A stretch of DNA of 64,000 nt, taken from contig DATGJP010000063.1 in the NCBI GenBank assembly GCA_035295125.1, positions 124,001 through 188,000 on the forward strand, written 5' to 3'. Shown here piece by piece: positions 16,646-26,222 of this stretch. This DNA comes from JAICMB01 sp035295125. Its GTDB lineage: Bacteria; Acidobacteriota; Terriglobia; Bryobacterales; Bryobacteraceae. The stretch's first letter is position 1. The number at the start of each line of letters is the position of its first letter. A program made the position numbers and the translations under genes. A model generated the notes under the pieces. It had not been told where the DNA came from. It saw nothing but the letters and a program-made list of their open reading frames with translations, and made no database searches.

Positions 16646-19600
16646 ATGCGGTTTCAACAGCGGCACCTCTATTTTTGCCTGACGGCAATCTGTACCCTGA
16701 GCCATGCTTTTGGCCAGGATCCTGACCAACCTCGGATAGGAGCCGGTATTGACCACGGCCGGTATCTCCAATTAAGAGAGGACTACGTTCGCCGGTTGCG
16801 GGGCATCCCCATGCCAACCGCAGCCCGGTCCGCTGCCGTAGGCGCGATGAAGCAGCAGTCCATTGTTTCGGCCCTCAACGGCTTAACTACACCGGCCTGG
16901 GTATCGATCGGGCCAGCCCCCATTCCCAATGGACAGACTACCGGTTTCGAAGTGCCGGTGAGCGGACGAGTCACCGCGATCGACGTCCATCCTACGAATC
17001 CCAACATCGCTTATGTGGGAACCGCCCAGGGCGGTGTTTACCGTACGCTTGACGGCGGCGTGACGTGGACCGCGATTTTCGACAGCGCCCAGTCTCTCGC
17101 CATCGGCGCCGTCGCGATTGCTCCCTCCAGTCCCTCGACGGTGTATGTCGGAACCGGGGAGCCCAATGAGTCGGGTGACAGCTTCTTTGGCGTCGGGCTT
17201 TATCGCATTGACAACGCAGATACCACTCCGGTTCTTGTCGGACCCATTAATCCGCTGCTGACAACGGGAACAACGTTGAAGTACACCGCGAACATCTTCA
17301 CGAACCGGTCGATCAGCAGAATTCTCGTGCACCCGACGGACCCGGCCACCATCTTCGTTTCCACCGTGGGTGGTATTCATGGCTTCGGGTCTACTTTTGG
17401 GCAGAACCTGGCATCGGGATTACCAGGAGTCTTCCGGTCGACGAACGCAACTTCAACCGCCGGAACGGTGACGTTCTCCAAATTCATCGTGACGACGGCG
17501 TTGAGTGTCGACTCGCCTCCAACAGGCGCTCTCGACGCCTCCGACATGGTCTTCGAACCTGGCAATCCAAACAACCTCATCGTTGGGATAGTCGGGCCTG
17601 CGAGTACGGGCAACGGTGGAATCTACCGCTCCACGAATGCTCTTGCCGCCACCCCGATCTTTACGCAACGCCAGACCTTGACTGACGACTATGCTCGTAT
17701 TGGATTGGCGATCAACAAAGTCGGTAGCGTTGTGACAGTGATCGCTGCCACGGGCGAGTCGGTTACCATCGGCGGTTGTGACCAGGGCGAACAGGGTGTT
17801 CTCAGGAAATCGACAGACGGCGGTGTGACCTGGTCCACGGCGTTAGCCGGCGGACAGGGCTTCTGTGGAGGCCAGTGTTTTTATGACATCGTGGTCGACG
17901 TCGACCCCAACGATGCGAACACGGTTTATCTGGGCGGCTCGGCTGATGGCACCTGTTCACGGGTTCTCGAAAAGTCGACCAATGGTGGAACCAGCTTCAC
18001 TGCGATTGACAACGAACTGCATGCCGACAGCCACGGGTGGCGGATCGCACCATCGAGCGTCTCTGGCCAGAACCGTACGATCTACTTCGGCAATGACGGC
18101 GGCATCTTCAAATCCGTGGATTCCGGCCAGACCTGGAACAGTCTGAACAACACTGGGTTCAACGCTACCCAGTTTCAGAGCATTGCGGTCCATCCAATCG
18201 ACCAGATTTTCACCCTCGGCGGCACGCAGGACAACGGCACCAATCTTCACCAGCCGAACGGCACGTGGAACCGTGTGGATTTTGGTGATGGCGGATACGC
18301 CCTGATCGACCAGAGTTCCACGAACACGTCGAACGTGACGATGTATCACACCTACTTCAACGCCCCGAATAATCTGATCGGGTTTGCGGGCGTGACGAAT
18401 ATAGCTCAAGCCTCCGAAGGAAGTTGGGGCTTTTTCGGATGTGACGACGGCGTGCACACCACCAACGGAATCGCGTGCGGGGACAATGTTCTCTTTTATG
18501 CGCCCATGGCGTTGGGTCCGGGGAATCCGAACACCGTTTACTTCGGCACGGATCGGCTGTATCGGTCCGCGAATCGCGGCGTTACGATGTCGCTGGTCAG
18601 CCAGGCGCCGGTCGCTTCCAATGACGTGATCAGTGCGATCGGAATCTCCGCGCAGAATGACCAGGTTCGAATCGTCGGAACGGCGAACGGGCGTGTTCTC
18701 GCCACCAAAACCGGTTCTTCGACCCTAACGGACATTACTTCTCCTAATTTCCCGGTAAACGGCAATGGAAGTCCTTATGTTTCTCGTGCCGTGATCGATC
18801 CGAACAACTCCACGGTCGGTTACGTGGCGTTCTCCTTTTATATGCCGGCGGGGCAGGGAATCTGGAAGACAACGAATCTTGGCACTTCCACGGGTTGGAC
18901 CCCTATTGGCGCGGGCATCCCCAGTGTGCCGGTGCAATCGCTTGTGATCGATCCGTCGAACTCGGCAAATATGTATGCCGGAACGGACATCGGCGTTTAC
19001 GTTTCGACAAACGGTGGCGCAAGTTGGACCCCCTACGGAACCGGCTTGCCGATCGTCTCGGTTTTCGACATGGCGATTCAGCCGGTGGCGCACAAGTTAA
19101 GAGTTGCAACTCACGGCCGCGGCCTGTGGGAGATTCCAACCGTCGGCGGCACACCCTCTTTGCTCATCAACCTGTCGCACGCGGGGAATTTCACACAAGG
19201 ACAGCAGAACGCCACCTACACCATTATGGTTTCGAACGCTTCGGGCGCTTCGGCGACCTCCGGAACCGTTAGCGTCACGGAGACTGTCCCCACGGGGCTC
19301 ACGCTGGTGTCGATGGCCGGTACGAATTGGACCTGTAGTTCGAATGGCTGCAACCGAAGTGACGCGCTCGCTTCCGGCGCCAGCTACGAGCCCATCGCCG
19401 TAACCGTCAATGTTGCGGCGAATGCCCCGCTCAGCGTGACGAATACAGCTTCCGTAACGGGCGGCGGCGACCTGACGGCGCCCCATACCGCGAGTGACCT
19501 GACCTCGATTCTCACGGGTCCCATGTTAGCCCTGGTCAAGACCCATACGGGGAACTTCTCCCAGGGACAAACGGGTGCGACGTATACGCTGACGGTCAGT

Positions 19601-22600
19601 AACGCTGGTGGAAGCCCGACATCCGGAACCGTGACGGTGGCGGATGTTCTCCCCACCGGTTTGACCGCGACAGCCATTGCCGGTACGGGATGGACCTGCA
19701 TTCTCGGAACGTTGACTTGCACACGCGCCGACCCACTGGCGGCGGGCGCGGCATATGCCGCGATCACATTAACCGTAAACGTGGCAGCGAATGCGGCGTC
19801 GTCGATTACGAACACTGCCACGGCGACAGGCGGCGGCGACCTTACGATCCACAACGCGAGCGATCTTACGACCGTTACAACCGTAGCGGCGGATCTCACC
19901 GTCACGCTGGCCCACACCGGCAACTTTACCCAAGCACAAACCGGCGCCGCTTACACGATCATCGTCACGAACAGCGGAAATGGTTCCACCAGTGCCCTCG
20001 TTACCGTAACCGACGCGCTGCCGTCCGGTTTGACCGCTACCGCCATGACCGGCACGGGATGGGTTTGCGTCCTGGGAACGCTTGCCTGCACGCGTTCCGA
20101 TGTGTTGGCCGCCGGCGCAAGTTATTCTGCAATCACCCTGACCGTGAACGTGGCGGCAAATGCCGCGGCATCTGTAACGAATGGCGTGACCGTTGCCGGC
20201 GGAGGCGAGACGAACACCGCAAACGACTCGGCGGTCGATCCCACAACCATCATTCAACTTCCCGTTCTCGCGATCGCCAAGTCGCATTCCGGGAGTTTCG
20301 TCCAGGGTCAGTCGGGGACGTATTCGATTTCCGTCAACAATACCGGAAGCGGCCCCACAACTGGCACAGTCACCGTGACGGACACACTGCCGGCAGGATT
20401 AACCGCCGCGGCGATGACCGGTAACGGATGGACGTGTACCGTCGCGACCGCGACTTGCACGCGAGCCGACGCGCTGACCGGCGGGAGTAGTTATTCCGCG
20501 ATCATCCTGACCGTGAATGTCGCCGCAAATGCAGCGGCCAATTTCACGAATACGGCGACGGTCGCGGGTGGCGGCGACCTCACGTCGCCTCACACAGCCA
20601 ACGACCCCACCACGACCGTCGCGGGTCCGATGTTATCGATCGTCAAGAGTCATACCGGTAACTTCACGCAGGCGCAAACGGGGGCTAGCTATTCGTTGGC
20701 AGTCAGCAACGTCGGTGGCAGCCCTACCTCCGGAACCGTCACGATCGCCGATGTTCTTCCCGCCGGCCTTACCGCGACGGCAATCGCCGGAACATCGTGG
20801 TCCTGCACGCTGGCAACTCTCACCTGCACCCGCGCCGACGCGCTCGCCGCGGGTGGATCGTACCCTCCAATCGCAGTGACGGTCAACGTGGCAAACAATG
20901 CCGCATCGAGCCTCACCAACACCGCGACAGCGACCGGGGGTGGCGATACGGCAGTACATACCGCCAACGACCCCACGACAGTGATCGCTTTGACGCCTGA
21001 TCTCACGGTGGCAGTCAGCCATTCCGGCAACTTTACCCAGGGTCAGACCGGCGCCGCTTACAGCATCGTGGTTACGAACGCGGGGAATGGGTCGACGAGT
21101 GGTGTTGTCACCGTCGTCGATGTCTTACCCGCCTCACTGACCGCAACGGCAATAAGCGGAACCGGATGGACCTGTCTGCTGGGCACCCTGACGTGCACCC
21201 GATCGGATGTCCTGGCCGGGAACGCCGGCTATCCGGCTATTACGGTGGTTACGAACGTTGCAAGCAATGCTGCGGCATCTGTCAACAACAGCGTGACGGT
21301 AGCAGGTGGCGGCGAGACCAACACTGCTAACGATACGGCTTCCGATCCTACAACGGTAATTCAACTTCCCGCGCTGACCATCACGAAGAGCCACACCGGC
21401 AACTTCATACAGGGACAGACCGGGACATATACCATTTCCGTGGGCAACTCCGGGACTGGCCCCACCAGCGCCACGGTGACGGTTGCTGATTCGCTGCCGA
21501 TCGGTCTCACGCTGGTCTCTCTGGGCGGAACCGGCTGGTCGTGCACCAACGCGAGCCTGGCGTGCACTCGAAGTGATGTCCTCGCGGCCGGCGCCACTTA
21601 TCCGCCGATTACCATTACGGTTACGGCCGCAACCAACGCGCCGGCGCAAGTCACCAACAGCGCATCGGTGACTGGTGGAGGCGATCCGGCGGCCCCGCAC
21701 ACCGCAAACGACCCGACCGTCATTGCCACAGGTCCGATGCTGTCGCTGGTTAAAACCCACACCGGCAGTTTTGCCCAGGGGCAGACGGGCGCGGCCTATA
21801 CTCTGACCGTGACCAACGCAGGAGGGAGCCCAACTTCCGGGACGGTTACAGTGGCCGACGTTTTGCCCGCAGGTTTGACGGCGACGGCGATGTCGGGCGC
21901 CGGATGGTCGTGCACTTTGGGAACCTTGACGTGCACTCGAACTGACGCTTTGGCGGCCGCCGGAGCATATTCGCCTATTGCGGTTACGGTAAACGTAGCC
22001 GCCAACGCGGCGACGAGTCTCACCAACACCGCGACGGCTACCGGAGGCGGGGACGTTTCGGTCCACACGGTCAACGATCCAACGAACATCACTGTGGTCG
22101 CGCCCGATCTCACGATTGCCCTGACTCATGCGGGGACGTTCGCGCCGGGGCAAACAGGAGCGGTGTATAGCATTGCAGTAACGAACTCCGGCAACGGCGC
22201 TACAAACGGTCTGGTCTCTGTCACCGATTCGCTGCCTTTTTCGCTATCGGCAACCGCAATGAGTGGGACAGGGTGGGCCTGCGTTGTGGGAACGCTGACA
22301 TGTACACGTTCCGATGTCTTAGCTTCGAACGGCAGCTATCCCGTCATAACAGTGCTTGTGAATGTCGCGGCGAATGCAGCGCCATTGTTGACTAACAGCG
22401 CGAATGTCTCAGGCGGCGGCGAGACGAACAGCAGCAACGACGTTGCCGCCGATCCCACAGTGATTCTTCAACTTCCCAGCCTGACCGTCACGGCAACGCA
22501 TTCCGGGGACTTCGCCCAGGGGCAGACGGGGGCGGTATACACAATCACGGTCGGAAACTCAGGTTCAGGGCCGACCTCAGGTGTTGTCACGGTCGCCGAT

Positions 22601-23992
22601 GCGCTTCCCTCGGGTCTGACCGGCACGGCGATGAGCGGAACCGGTTGGGTCTGCACGATCGCGAACACGACGTGCACCCGAAGCGACGCGCTAGCCCCTG
22701 GCGCCAGTTATCCCACTATCAGTGTCACCGTGAACGTCGCATCCACGGCGACGTCTCCCCTGCAAAACGTCGTGACGGCCTCCGGCGGCGCCAGTGGTAC
22801 TGCGACGGCAACAGATCCTACCGTGATTACGGCTGCGGCATCCTCCGGGTTGCGATTCATCGCGGTGGCTCCGTGTCGTGTCGTTGACACGCGTGGGGAG
22901 ATCGGCGCTTTCGGAGGACCGATCATGGCCGGCGGCAGCAGCCGCGATTTCGCCGTCCCGTCGAGCAATTGTGGAATCCCCGCCAATGCGCGAGCCTACT
23001 CGCTCAATATCACGGTCGTTCCATCGGGAGGTCTAAGCTTCCTCACGATCTGGCCAACCGGCCAGGCGCAACCCGTCGTGTCGACATTGAATGCATTTGA
23101 TGGCCGTATCGTGGCCAACGCCGCAACTGTACCGGCGGGTACGAACGGCTCAGTGAGCGTATTTGTGAGCGATGCGAGCCATGTGGTGATCGACATAAAC
23201 GGCTACTTTGTCCCGGTGTCCACAGCCGGATCGCTTTCGTTTTATCCCACAACCCCGTGCCGCGTTGTGGATACGCGCGGCGGATTTGCCGCCCCGTTTG
23301 GAAGCCCCTTCCTCGCCGGCGGCAGCAGCCGTAACTTCCCGATTCCGGCCAGTTCCTGTGCAATCCCGAACAGCGCGCAGGCTTACTCGTTAAACTTCAC
23401 AGTGGTTCCGCACGGGACCTTGGGTTACCTGACGAGTTGGCCGACGGGGCAGCCGCAGCCCAATGTGTCGACGCTGAATTCGGCGGATGGGAGCATCGTT
23501 GCGAACGCCGCAATCGTACCGGCCGGCACGAATGGCGCGGTCAGCGTTTTCGCGACGAACGACACCGACGTCATCATTGATATCAACGGCTACTTCGCGG
23601 CGCCGGGCAGTCCGGGTGCGGAATCGCTTTACACCATCGCGCCGTGCCGGATTGTAGACACTCGTGGAGGATTCCCGGTTCCATTCGGCTCACCCATCCT
23701 GGGCGCGAACACCTCGCGGTCGTTCCCGCTCAATACCAGTTCGTGTGGGATTCCGGCCGGGGCGCAAGCCTACTCTTTGAACCTGACCGTGGTGCCTCCG
23801 GGGCCGCTGGTCTTCCTCACCGCCTGGCCGACGGGACAAACCCAGCCAGTTGTATCGACGCTGAACTCTCCGCTGGCTAAGGTGCTGGCGAATGCGGCTA
23901 TTTTGCCGGCCGGAGCCGGCGGAGCGATTAGTGTATTCGTCAGCAACACCACCGACCTGATCATCGACGCGAATGCTTATTTTGCGCCTTGA
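16646..23992 (+). CDS. Giant secreted protein: BNR/sortilin-like propeller, ten DUF11 repeats, three terminal VDTR domains
   Basis: 2,448 residues. Signal peptide at about 1-23 (ends SHAFG). Residues about 80-830 are beta-propeller repeats of the BNR/Vps10 kind (VGTAQGGVYRTLDGGVTW, VLRKSTDGGVTWS, TYFGNDGGIFKSVDSGQTW). Residues about 836-2065 are ten DUF11 repeats of about 123 residues (GQTGATYTLTVSNAG, then VADVLPTGLTAT, then TCTRADALAAGASY). Residues about 2068-2448 are three copies of a domain beginning APCRVVDTRG and ending DVIIDINGYFAP. DUF11 arrays form stalks and the propeller probably binds a ligand, so an adhesin or surface stalk protein is inferred. No sorting signal is visible. The last 16 bases overlap the end of the convergent kinase gene. 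Confidence 0.92.
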   Translation: MRFQQRHLYFCLTAICTLSHAFGQDPDQPRIGAGIDHGRYLQLREDYVRRLRGIPMPTAARSAAVGAMKQQSIVSALNGLTTPAWVSIGPAPIPNGQTTGFEVPVSGRVTAIDVHPTNPNIAYVGTAQGGVYRTLDGGVTWTAIFDSAQSLAIGAVAIAPSSPSTVYVGTGEPNESGDSFFGVGLYRIDNADTTPVLVGPINPLLTTGTTLKYTANIFTNRSISRILVHPTDPATIFVSTVGGIHGFGSTFGQNLASGLPGVFRSTNATSTAGTVTFSKFIVTTALSVDSPPTGALDASDMVFEPGNPNNLIVGIVGPASTGNGGIYRSTNALAATPIFTQRQTLTDDYARIGLAINKVGSVVTVIAATGESVTIGGCDQGEQGVLRKSTDGGVTWSTALAGGQGFCGGQCFYDIVVDVDPNDANTVYLGGSADGTCSRVLEKSTNGGTSFTAIDNELHADSHGWRIAPSSVSGQNRTIYFGNDGGIFKSVDSGQTWNSLNNTGFNATQFQSIAVHPIDQIFTLGGTQDNGTNLHQPNGTWNRVDFGDGGYALIDQSSTNTSNVTMYHTYFNAPNNLIGFAGVTNIAQASEGSWGFFGCDDGVHTTNGIACGDNVLFYAPMALGPGNPNTVYFGTDRLYRSANRGVTMSLVSQAPVASNDVISAIGISAQNDQVRIVGTANGRVLATKTGSSTLTDITSPNFPVNGNGSPYVSRAVIDPNNSTVGYVAFSFYMPAGQGIWKTTNLGTSTGWTPIGAGIPSVPVQSLVIDPSNSANMYAGTDIGVYVSTNGGASWTPYGTGLPIVSVFDMAIQPVAHKLRVATHGRGLWEIPTVGGTPSLLINLSHAGNFTQGQQNATYTIMVSNASGASATSGTVSVTETVPTGLTLVSMAGTNWTCSSNGCNRSDALASGASYEPIAVTVNVAANAPLSVTNTASVTGGGDLTAPHTASDLTSILTGPMLALVKTHTGNFSQGQTGATYTLTVSNAGGSPTSGTVTVADVLPTGLTATAIAGTGWTCILGTLTCTRADPLAAGAAYAAITLTVNVAANAASSITNTATATGGGDLTIHNASDLTTVTTVAADLTVTLAHTGNFTQAQTGAAYTIIVTNSGNGSTSALVTVTDALPSGLTATAMTGTGWVCVLGTLACTRSDVLAAGASYSAITLTVNVAANAAASVTNGVTVAGGGETNTANDSAVDPTTIIQLPVLAIAKSHSGSFVQGQSGTYSISVNNTGSGPTTGTVTVTDTLPAGLTAAAMTGNGWTCTVATATCTRADALTGGSSYSAIILTVNVAANAAANFTNTATVAGGGDLTSPHTANDPTTTVAGPMLSIVKSHTGNFTQAQTGASYSLAVSNVGGSPTSGTVTIADVLPAGLTATAIAGTSWSCTLATLTCTRADALAAGGSYPPIAVTVNVANNAASSLTNTATATGGGDTAVHTANDPTTVIALTPDLTVAVSHSGNFTQGQTGAAYSIVVTNAGNGSTSGVVTVVDVLPASLTATAISGTGWTCLLGTLTCTRSDVLAGNAGYPAITVVTNVASNAAASVNNSVTVAGGGETNTANDTASDPTTVIQLPALTITKSHTGNFIQGQTGTYTISVGNSGTGPTSATVTVADSLPIGLTLVSLGGTGWSCTNASLACTRSDVLAAGATYPPITITVTAATNAPAQVTNSASVTGGGDPAAPHTANDPTVIATGPMLSLVKTHTGSFAQGQTGAAYTLTVTNAGGSPTSGTVTVADVLPAGLTATAMSGAGWSCTLGTLTCTRTDALAAAGAYSPIAVTVNVAANAATSLTNTATATGGGDVSVHTVNDPTNITVVAPDLTIALTHAGTFAPGQTGAVYSIAVTNSGNGATNGLVSVTDSLPFSLSATAMSGTGWACVVGTLTCTRSDVLASNGSYPVITVLVNVAANAAPLLTNSANVSGGGETNSSNDVAADPTVILQLPSLTVTATHSGDFAQGQTGAVYTITVGNSGSGPTSGVVTVADALPSGLTGTAMSGTGWVCTIANTTCTRSDALAPGASYPTISVTVNVASTATSPLQNVVTASGGASGTATATDPTVITAAASSGLRFIAVAPCRVVDTRGEIGAFGGPIMAGGSSRDFAVPSSNCGIPANARAYSLNITVVPSGGLSFLTIWPTGQAQPVVSTLNAFDGRIVANAATVPAGTNGSVSVFVSDASHVVIDINGYFVPVSTAGSLSFYPTTPCRVVDTRGGFAAPFGSPFLAGGSSRNFPIPASSCAIPNSAQAYSLNFTVVPHGTLGYLTSWPTGQPQPNVSTLNSADGSIVANAAIVPAGTNGAVSVFATNDTDVIIDINGYFAAPGSPGAESLYTIAPCRIVDTRGGFPVPFGSPILGANTSRSFPLNTSSCGIPAGAQAYSLNLTVVPPGPLVFLTAWPTGQTQPVVSTLNSPLAKVLANAAILPAGAGGAISVFVSNTTDLIIDANAYFAP
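19151..22842 (+). repeat. Ten tandem DUF11 coding repeats with a three-unit higher-order period
   Basis: Units of about 369 bases start near 19151, 19517, 19891, 20259, 20624, 20996, 21365, 21731, 22105 and 22474. They fall into three types by their openings: A (GPMLxLVKTHTG, second, fifth, eighth), B (PDLTVxxxHxGNF with GGGETNTAND, third, sixth, ninth) and C (LPxLxIxKSHxG, fourth, seventh, tenth, with a C-like first unit). The order is therefore C-ABC-ABC-ABC, and successive A units are 1107 bases apart. The array probably grew by duplication of a three-unit block. Confidence 0.9.
22858..23989 (+). repeat. Three tandem copies of a C-terminal VDTR/INGYF domain
   Basis: Copies begin near 22858 (RFIAVAPCRVVDTRG), 23232 (FYPTTPCRVVDTRG) and 23622 (SLYTIAPCRIVDTRG). 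Each ends with a segment like PAGTNGAVSVFVxxxxDVIIDINGYFxP. Two cysteines per copy (APCR and SSCxIP) are constant and could form a disulphide. Such domains are seen at the end of large exported bacterial proteins; their role is unknown to me. Confidence 0.85.
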
Positions 23993-25503
23993 TTCGGCGG
24001 GCTGTTCACCAGAGTGAACTGAACCACGATGACGGCACGCGCTTCTACTGGTTCGCCGTCGCGGGTGAACGGGCGGTATGCGAATTGTTTCACGGCGGTA
24101 ATTGCGGCGGGCACTAGAAGGGGGTGCCCGCCGATCAAGTCCAGTTCTCGAATCGAACCGTCCTTGCCGATAATAGCCGAGAGCCGCACGATTCCTTGCA
24201 CACGACCTTCCCGCGCCAGCGGCGGGTAAACGGGTTTCACCTCACGAATCAGGTGCGCGGCTAACGTTTTCTCATCCACCGAGATCAGCGTGGGCTTTGG
24301 TTTCGCCTTTGATGTGTCCGGAGCGGGTGCTGCCGCCACTGCCGGCTTTGCTAATGGTGGCTTCACCTCGGGCTTGGCTTCGGAGACCGGCGCTGTCTGC
24401 GTGGGCGGAGTCGCGACGTTGGACGGAGTTTCAGCGACAGGCGGCGGACTGCTCGGAGGCGGCGTCTGCACGGGTGCCGCAGCTTGCGTCTGAGCCGGCG
24501 GGGCCGGAAGCGGTTGCGAATGTGTGTTCGTCTTGAACCACGCGGGCAACAGAAGTAAGAGCGCGATCACCGGAACAGCGCCGCAGACGGCTCCGACGAT
24601 CCACCAGCGTTTCGTAGTTTTCTTGGCCGCTTCCCGGACCGGCACAGGCATCGTCACGGTGGGGGTCTCGACGGGTGGCGCAGTGGACTCGGCCGCGGCA
24701 CGCGACAACTCCCGGATGAAATCCGCGCAGTTGGGGTAGCGTTGCTCCGGCTGCTTGGCCAGTGCCCGGCTCAAGACCGCGGACATTTTCGCCGACAGCG
24801 CCGGATTCATCATGTGAAGCGCTACCGGCTCCTGCGTCACGATCTTGTACATGATGGCGTGATCCGTTTCGGCTTCAAACGGCTTGCACCCCGCGAGCAT
24901 CTGAAACGCCATCACGGCCAGCGAAAATTGGTCGGCGCGCCCATCTACCTTGACGCCCGTAACCTGCTCCGGTGCCATGTACGCCGGAGTTCCGACCCGG
25001 ACGCCCGTCTGCGTGATGGTCTGTGTGCTGATCCGCGCGATCCCAAAATCCGTAATTTTGACCCGCCCATCGGCGCGCATCAGAACGTTGGCTGGTTTGA
25101 CGTCCCGATGGACGATCCCCTCGCTATGCGCGTAATCGAGAGCATCGGCGATCTGGGCCAGAATGGTCAGAGCCTGATCGGGCAACAGGCGCGCGCTGTT
25201 CAACAGCATCTTTTCCAGGGAGCTGCCCGACACGTACTCCATGACCATGTACGGCAGCCCATTCTGTTCGCCAAGTTGGTAGATGGTGACGATATTGCCG
25301 TGCGACAGTTTCCCAGCGGCGCTAGCCTCGCGAGCAAAGCGCTGCCGCAGCGCCGCACCCTCCTCGTTTGTAGCAAACGGTTGCGCGCGGATGATCTTGA
25401 TAGCCACCTGGCGGCCGATGGCGGGATCGAGGCCCCGAAACACGACGCCCATCGCGCCGCGCCCGAGTTCTTCCATCACCTGATACTGGCCAACCTGCGA
25501 CAT
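23977..25503 (-). CDS. Ser/Thr protein kinase fused to a periplasmic TonB C-terminal domain
   Basis: 508 residues. A complete Hanks-type kinase fills about 7-265: glycine loop LGRGAMGVV at 13-21, Lys36 in VAIK, HRDVKPAN at 132-139, DFG at 152-154 and GTPAYMAPEQ at 171-180. One transmembrane helix (about 300-320) is followed by a Pro/Ala-rich linker (about 325-415). A TonB C-terminal domain at about 418-499 follows, with YPPLAREGRVQGIVRLSAIIGKDG and the closing AVKQFAYRPFTRDGEPV. The kinase should be cytoplasmic and the TonB domain periplasmic. TonB normally carries energy to outer-membrane receptors; a phosphorylation-controlled transducer is an inference. AGGAG precedes the ATG by seven bases. 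No ExbBD is nearby. Confidence 0.92.
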   Translation of the reverse strand: MSQVGQYQVMEELGRGAMGVVFRGLDPAIGRQVAIKIIRAQPFATNEEGAALRQRFAREASAAGKLSHGNIVTIYQLGEQNGLPYMVMEYVSGSSLEKMLLNSARLLPDQALTILAQIADALDYAHSEGIVHRDVKPANVLMRADGRVKITDFGIARISTQTITQTGVRVGTPAYMAPEQVTGVKVDGRADQFSLAVMAFQMLAGCKPFEAETDHAIMYKIVTQEPVALHMMNPALSAKMSAVLSRALAKQPEQRYPNCADFIRELSRAAAESTAPPVETPTVTMPVPVREAAKKTTKRWWIVGAVCGAVPVIALLLLLPAWFKTNTHSQPLPAPPAQTQAAAPVQTPPPSSPPPVAETPSNVATPPTQTAPVSEAKPEVKPPLAKPAVAAAPAPDTSKAKPKPTLISVDEKTLAAHLIREVKPVYPPLAREGRVQGIVRLSAIIGKDGSIRELDLIGGHPLLVPAAITAVKQFAYRPFTRDGEPVEARAVIVVQFTLVNSPPNQGAK

Positions 25504-25949
25504 AACAGGCTCCTATCTTATCGCGATGCGTAGTGGTAGGGCTGTTTACGCGTTTCCACGTTTTCCCGATTTGGGCAAACTCGTGGTGGACGTATAAAGC
25601 TTAGGCCGCGAAATGTACAGAAGCAAAACCTCCAATTATCTCGTCATCTCGTCCTTTTTCACGATCTCCCTGCTTTTTCACGATCTCCCTGAATGTTGCC
25701 GCGCAGCCACGTCGGATGCCTCCATTCCGCGCGCGAGATAATGCGCGCGAGTGGGCCGCCAGAAATATCGGCGGCCGCACTCCGCTCGATTGAGCCGCTG
25801 GATCCGCTCCCGCTCAGGATCAACTACCTGTTCTGCCAAATCGCATACCGCGGAATCGATCCCGACGCCGCGATTCAAATCGACTTTGGAAGGCGCCTAC
25901 GGAATGCAATTGAACTCGGATTGAAACCTGGTCCAGGTTTAACACGAAG

Positions 25950-26046
25950 CTTCCCGATTCCAGCCGGGACAGGCGGGAGCGGTCAATGTTTTCGTGACCG
26001 GCCGAACCGACCTGATTCTGGACATCAACGCCTATTTCGCACCTTA
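25950..26046 (+). pseudogene. Relic of a VDTR/INGYF terminal domain
   Basis: In two frames the sequence reads TRSFPIPAGTGG then GAVNVFVTGRTDLILDINAYFAP and a TAG stop. This matches the end of the giant secreted protein (PAGAGGAISVFVSNTTDLIIDANAYFAP). The leading SFPIPA resembles an earlier part of the same domain (SSRNFPIPASS), so an internal deletion plus a frame change is likely. It has no start or signal peptide and is taken as the decayed end of a former paralogue or duplicate, about 2 kb from the intact gene and on the same strand. Confidence 0.75.
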
Positions 26047-26069
26047 GCAGCCTGTGGCAGAAGTCTTTG

Positions 26070-26150
26070 AGAGCGGCATGCGCAGGCGAAACCGCCCGCG
26101 CCACCTTTCCGGCTCAAGTTGCGAGCGGGGCAGGCATTCAGCATTCAGCC
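26070..26150 (+). repeat. Intergenic hairpin repeat, copy 2
   Basis: GCGGCATGCGCAGGCGAAAC then CGCCCGCGCCACCTTT, followed about 25 bases later by GGGGCAGGCATTCAGC. It matches copy 1 (minus strand near 9806-9720) in both core and flank, with scattered differences. Confidence 0.7.
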
Positions 26151-26222
26151 TACCCGACTCAACCACAGTCTGTCAGCCGCGATAGTACGCAGGTCTTGAC
26201 AGTTCTTGAGAGAATCGTAATC

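Larger units (their letters stand above)
25504..26222. other. Intergenic stretch of about 720 bases holding a gene relic and a hairpin repeat
   Basis: It contains a tandem 19-base duplication (CTTTTTCACGATCTCCCTG, twice at about 25653-25690), the relic described at 25950-26046 and hairpin repeat copy 2 at 26070-26150. No intact gene is seen. An in-frame extension of the next gene back to 26067 crosses the repeat and is rejected. Confidence 0.6.

Noticed and set aside
21134..22153. 339-codon minus-strand frame under the DUF11 repeats
   Set aside because: Shadow of the repeat array; it repeats with the same period and has no independent features.
26067..26222. In-frame N-terminal extension of the Tat-exported isomerase
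   Set aside because: It would place hairpin repeat sequence in the coding region and bury the twin-arginine signal; ATG 26223 fits.
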